Shown in pieces: positions 22,567 to 24,573 of a DNA stretch of 24,573 nt (its first letter is position 1; every line of letters starts with the position of its first letter). Made by a program: the position numbers and the translations under genes. The stretch is from assembly GCA_964455975.1 (NCBI GenBank), contig CAYVYP010000017.1:1-24573 (forward strand), in the 5' to 3' direction. Source of the DNA: JAETTH01 sp964455975. Its GTDB lineage: Bacteria; Bacillota; Clostridia; TANB77; CAG-508. The notes beneath the pieces are model-generated. The model had not been told where the DNA came from, ran no database searches, and was given only the letters and a program-made list of their open reading frames with translations.

Positions 22567-24114
22567 TTATTTTGCGTATTCTATTGTTCTTGTTTCTCTA
22601 ATAACATTTACTTTAATTTGTCCTGGGTAATCCATATCGCTTTCTACTTTTTTAGCAATATCTCTTGCCATTAATGTCATTTCACTATCAGATACTTTTT
22701 CAGGTTTAACAATAATTCTTACTTCACGACCGGCTTGAATTGCAAATGATTTTTCTACTCCTTCAAAAGAGTCTGCAATTTCTTCTAATTGTTGTAATCT
22801 TTTTATATATGTTTCTAATGTTTCTCTTCTTGCTCCTGGTCTTGAAGCTGATATTGCATCTGCTGCTTGTATTAGAACTGCTTCAATTGTTTTTGGTTCT
22901 ACGTCTCCATGATGTGCTTCAACTGCATTTATTATTAGTTCATTTTCTTTATATTTTCTAAGTACATCTACACCTATTTCAACATGTGTTCCTTCCATGT
23001 CATGGTCTAAAGCTTTTCCTATATCATGAAGTAAACCTGCTCTTCTTGCTATTTTTGGATCTGCTCCAATTTCTTCTGCCATTATTCTAGCTAAATTAGA
23101 TACTTCTATAGAATGATTTAATACATTTTGTCCATAACTTGTTCTATATCTAAGTTTTCCTAAAAGCTGTATAAGATCTGGATGTATGTTTATAACACCA
23201 GTCTCATATAAAGCTCTTTCTCCTTCTTCCTTTACTGTATTTGCAACTTCTACTTTTGCCTTTTCAATCATTTCTTCAATTTTACCTGGATGTATTCTTC
23301 CATCTGCCATAAGTCTTTCTATTGCAAGTCTTGCAACTTCTCTACGTATTGGATCAAAACTTGAAAGAACTATAACATCTGGAGTATCATCAATTATTAT
23401 ATCAATTCCAGTTAAGGTTTCAATAGATTTTATATTTCTACCTTCTCTTCCTATAATTCTTCCTTTCATATCATCACTAGGCAAATTAATTACAGATATT
23501 GTAGCTTCTGATGTATGATCTGCTGCACATCTTTGTATTGCACTTGTAAGAATCTCTTTTGCTTTCTTATCTGCTTCAAATTTAGCTCTAGCAGTTGAGT
23601 CTGTTATATATTCTGCCATTTCCTTTTTCATTTCATTTTCAAGACTATACATAAGCTCTTTTTTAGCATCTTCTACTGAAAGTCTTGATATTCTTATTAA
23701 TTCTTCCTGCTTCTTTTTTTCTATGTCTTTTACTTCTTGCTCTCTTTTTTCCAATTCTTTTGTTTTTTTATCAAAATTTAATTCTTTCTCTTCAATTAAA
23801 GCAAATCTTTTATCAATCAAATCTTGTCTTTGATTAATTCTTTGTTCTGCTATTACTATATCCGATTTTCTTTGTCTTATTTCTTTTTCTGCTTCTTCCT
23901 TTTGTTTTAAAACCTCATCCTTTGCTTCTATTTGTGCCTCTTTTTTTATTCTTTCAGCATCTTTTTCTGCATCTCCAATTATTTGTTTTGATTTATTTTC
24001 AGCACTTGTAAGATCCTTTTCTGCCTTCTTTTTTCTACTTGCTCCACCTGCAAAGAATGTTAAAGGTCCTATGACTGTCATAGATACGACAGCTGTAATT
24101 ATTATCTCTAACAT
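22567..24114 (-). CDS. rny: Ribonuclease Y
   Basis: Membrane-bound endoribonuclease that starts mRNA decay in Firmicutes. The best start is the ATG at 24114, because the GGAGGAG before it is an ideal RBS; the ATG at 24129 would place that RBS inside the gene. The product is 515 residues: N-terminal membrane helix (about 2-20), a long Glu/Lys/Arg-rich coiled coil to about 185, a KH domain (MKGRIIGREGRNIKSIETL), then the HD domain with GLLHDIGKALDHDMEGTH and AVEAHHGD, and a C-terminal domain ending TRTIEYAK. No in-frame CGG; GCC GGT and TCG GAT show out-of-frame occurrences. Confidence 0.96.
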   Translation of the reverse strand: MLEIIITAVVSMTVIGPLTFFAGGASRKKKAEKDLTSAENKSKQIIGDAEKDAERIKKEAQIEAKDEVLKQKEEAEKEIRQRKSDIVIAEQRINQRQDLIDKRFALIEEKELNFDKKTKELEKREQEVKDIEKKKQEELIRISRLSVEDAKKELMYSLENEMKKEMAEYITDSTARAKFEADKKAKEILTSAIQRCAADHTSEATISVINLPSDDMKGRIIGREGRNIKSIETLTGIDIIIDDTPDVIVLSSFDPIRREVARLAIERLMADGRIHPGKIEEMIEKAKVEVANTVKEEGERALYETGVINIHPDLIQLLGKLRYRTSYGQNVLNHSIEVSNLARIMAEEIGADPKIARRAGLLHDIGKALDHDMEGTHVEIGVDVLRKYKENELIINAVEAHHGDVEPKTIEAVLIQAADAISASRPGARRETLETYIKRLQQLEEIADSFEGVEKSFAIQAGREVRIIVKPEKVSDSEMTLMARDIAKKVESDMDYPGQIKVNVIRETRTIEYAK

Positions 24115-24311
24115 TTTAATCTCCTCCATATTAAATTTTCAAAGTACAACATCATCTATTTTATATTTAATCATATATTTTTTGATATTGTTTTTATTTC
24201 TGTTACTTTTAATCGATTTTATCTATCTCGACTGACTATATTATATAATTAAATAAATGATTTTTCAAGTAAATAACAAAAAAAACTACAAATATATATC
24301 AAAAGAAGTTT

Positions 24312-24318
24312 TTCGACA
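24312..24318 (-). promoter_or_regulatory. Possible Spo0A box before the zinc-ribbon gene
   Basis: TTCGACA (minus TGTCGAA) sits 8 bases upstream of the -35 at 24327. The position would suit regulation, but matches of this length arise by chance. Apart from this and the promoter at 24327, I see nothing defined in the 297 bases between rny and the last gene. Confidence 0.3.
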
Positions 24319-24326
24319 ATACAAAA

Positions 24327-24355
24327 TTGACATAATTAAATGTGTATGATATAAT
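24327..24355 (+). promoter_or_regulatory. Consensus promoter of the zinc-ribbon gene
   Basis: TTGACA (24327-24332), 17-base spacer, TATAAT (24350-24355), 56 bases ahead of the ATG. Confidence 0.85.
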
Positions 24356-24411
24356 CTAAAATATTAAAAATGTCAATCCAAATATATTTAATAATTAGGA
24401 GGAAAATTATT

Positions 24412-24573
24412 ATGACTGACCGTTGTAAAAATTGTGGAAAACTTTATGGGATTCAAAGGGATAAAATTACAAGCGGAGGAGATTGCTCTACATATTTTAC
24501 TAATTGTCCATATTGTAATTTCGGCGCTAAACTTTCTTACGATAAGGTAGTAAGAGAGTTTGGAAAAATCACT
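24412..24573 (+). CDS. Zinc-ribbon protein, truncated by the window end
   Basis: ATG at 24412 after TAGGAGG, open for 54 codons to the edge of the window. It begins MTDRCKNCGKLYGIQRDK and carries CxxC pairs at residues 5/8 and 32/35, the pattern of a small zinc ribbon. Too short to name. Two out-of-frame CGG (AGC GGA, TTC GGC) are present and do not disturb the frame. Confidence 0.7.
   Translation, partial: MTDRCKNCGKLYGIQRDKITSGGDCSTYFTNCPYCNFGAKLSYDKVVREFGKIT

Noticed and set aside
24115..24129. Five-codon longer start for rny
   Set aside because: The GGAGGAG inside that stretch is the RBS for the ATG at 24114.
8922..24318. A Spo0A regulon based on three TGTCGAA matches
   Set aside because: About two matches are expected by chance in this length; only the one before spoIIA has strong context.
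1..24573. CRISPR arrays, tRNA or rRNA genes, insertion sequences
   Set aside because: I looked for regular direct repeats, tRNA-like cloverleaf ends and transposase proteins and saw none.

Overview
The window is about 24.6 kb of very AT-rich DNA with one 10-N scaffold gap. It carries a spore-forming, Gram-positive gene set: the spoIIA operon with sigma F, spoIID, spoIIQ, a T-box in front of valS, RNase Y, an AddA nuclease-helicase and a c-di-GMP-I riboswitch. An uncultured, anaerobic Clostridia lineage is the most likely source; I cannot name a genus. Most genes lie on the minus strand.

Layout. 204-3329 (-): an envelope acylation cluster, DUF4358 protein, MBOAT acyltransferase, DHHW/AlgJ-like partner. 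3482-4284 (-): a membrane-anchored protein behind a c-di-GMP-I riboswitch and a good promoter. 4390-5194 (+): DUF368/PopT lipid-carrier transporter, convergent with a U32 tRNA-hydroxylation protein (5223-6452, -). 6594-7317 (+): a RelA/SpoT-like nucleotidyltransferase, followed by a 156-bp element bounded by perfect 27-bp inverted repeats. 7527-8838 (-): rqcP-mscS. 9019-9204 (+): a small ORF of unusual codon use. 9263-12942 (-): addA. 13063-13497 (+): unknown helical protein. 13530-14336 (-): BRO-N antirepressor-like gene with its own promoter and palindromic operator. 14511-17952 (-): spoIIAA-spoIIAB-sigF-spoIID-spoIIQ, with a Spo0A box upstream and a sigma-F-type promoter before spoIIQ. 18121-21218 (-): valS with T-box leader. 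21252-22487 (-): MFS-like permease. 22567-24114 (-): RNase Y. 24412-end (+): truncated zinc-ribbon protein.

The central observation: seven conserved genes look frameshifted (DHHW, MBOAT, DUF368, RelA-like, addA, sigF, spoIID), with eight breaks in total. Every break sits at an in-frame CGG codon. If the C is skipped and reading resumes at the next base, the GG plus the following base is a glycine codon (GGA or GGT) and the conserved protein is restored exactly. The frame arithmetic works in all eight cases, on both strands, including two successive shifts in one gene. I found no in-frame CGG read as Arg in any recognisable gene, while about 20 out-of-frame CGG triplets in the same genes cause no break. 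This is not what random sequencing error or gene decay would give. It suggests that CGG is unassigned as Arg here and that CGGN is read as a +1 shift or a four-base glycine codon. The one apparent exception is the small ORF at 9019, where a shift at CGG would run straight into TAG.
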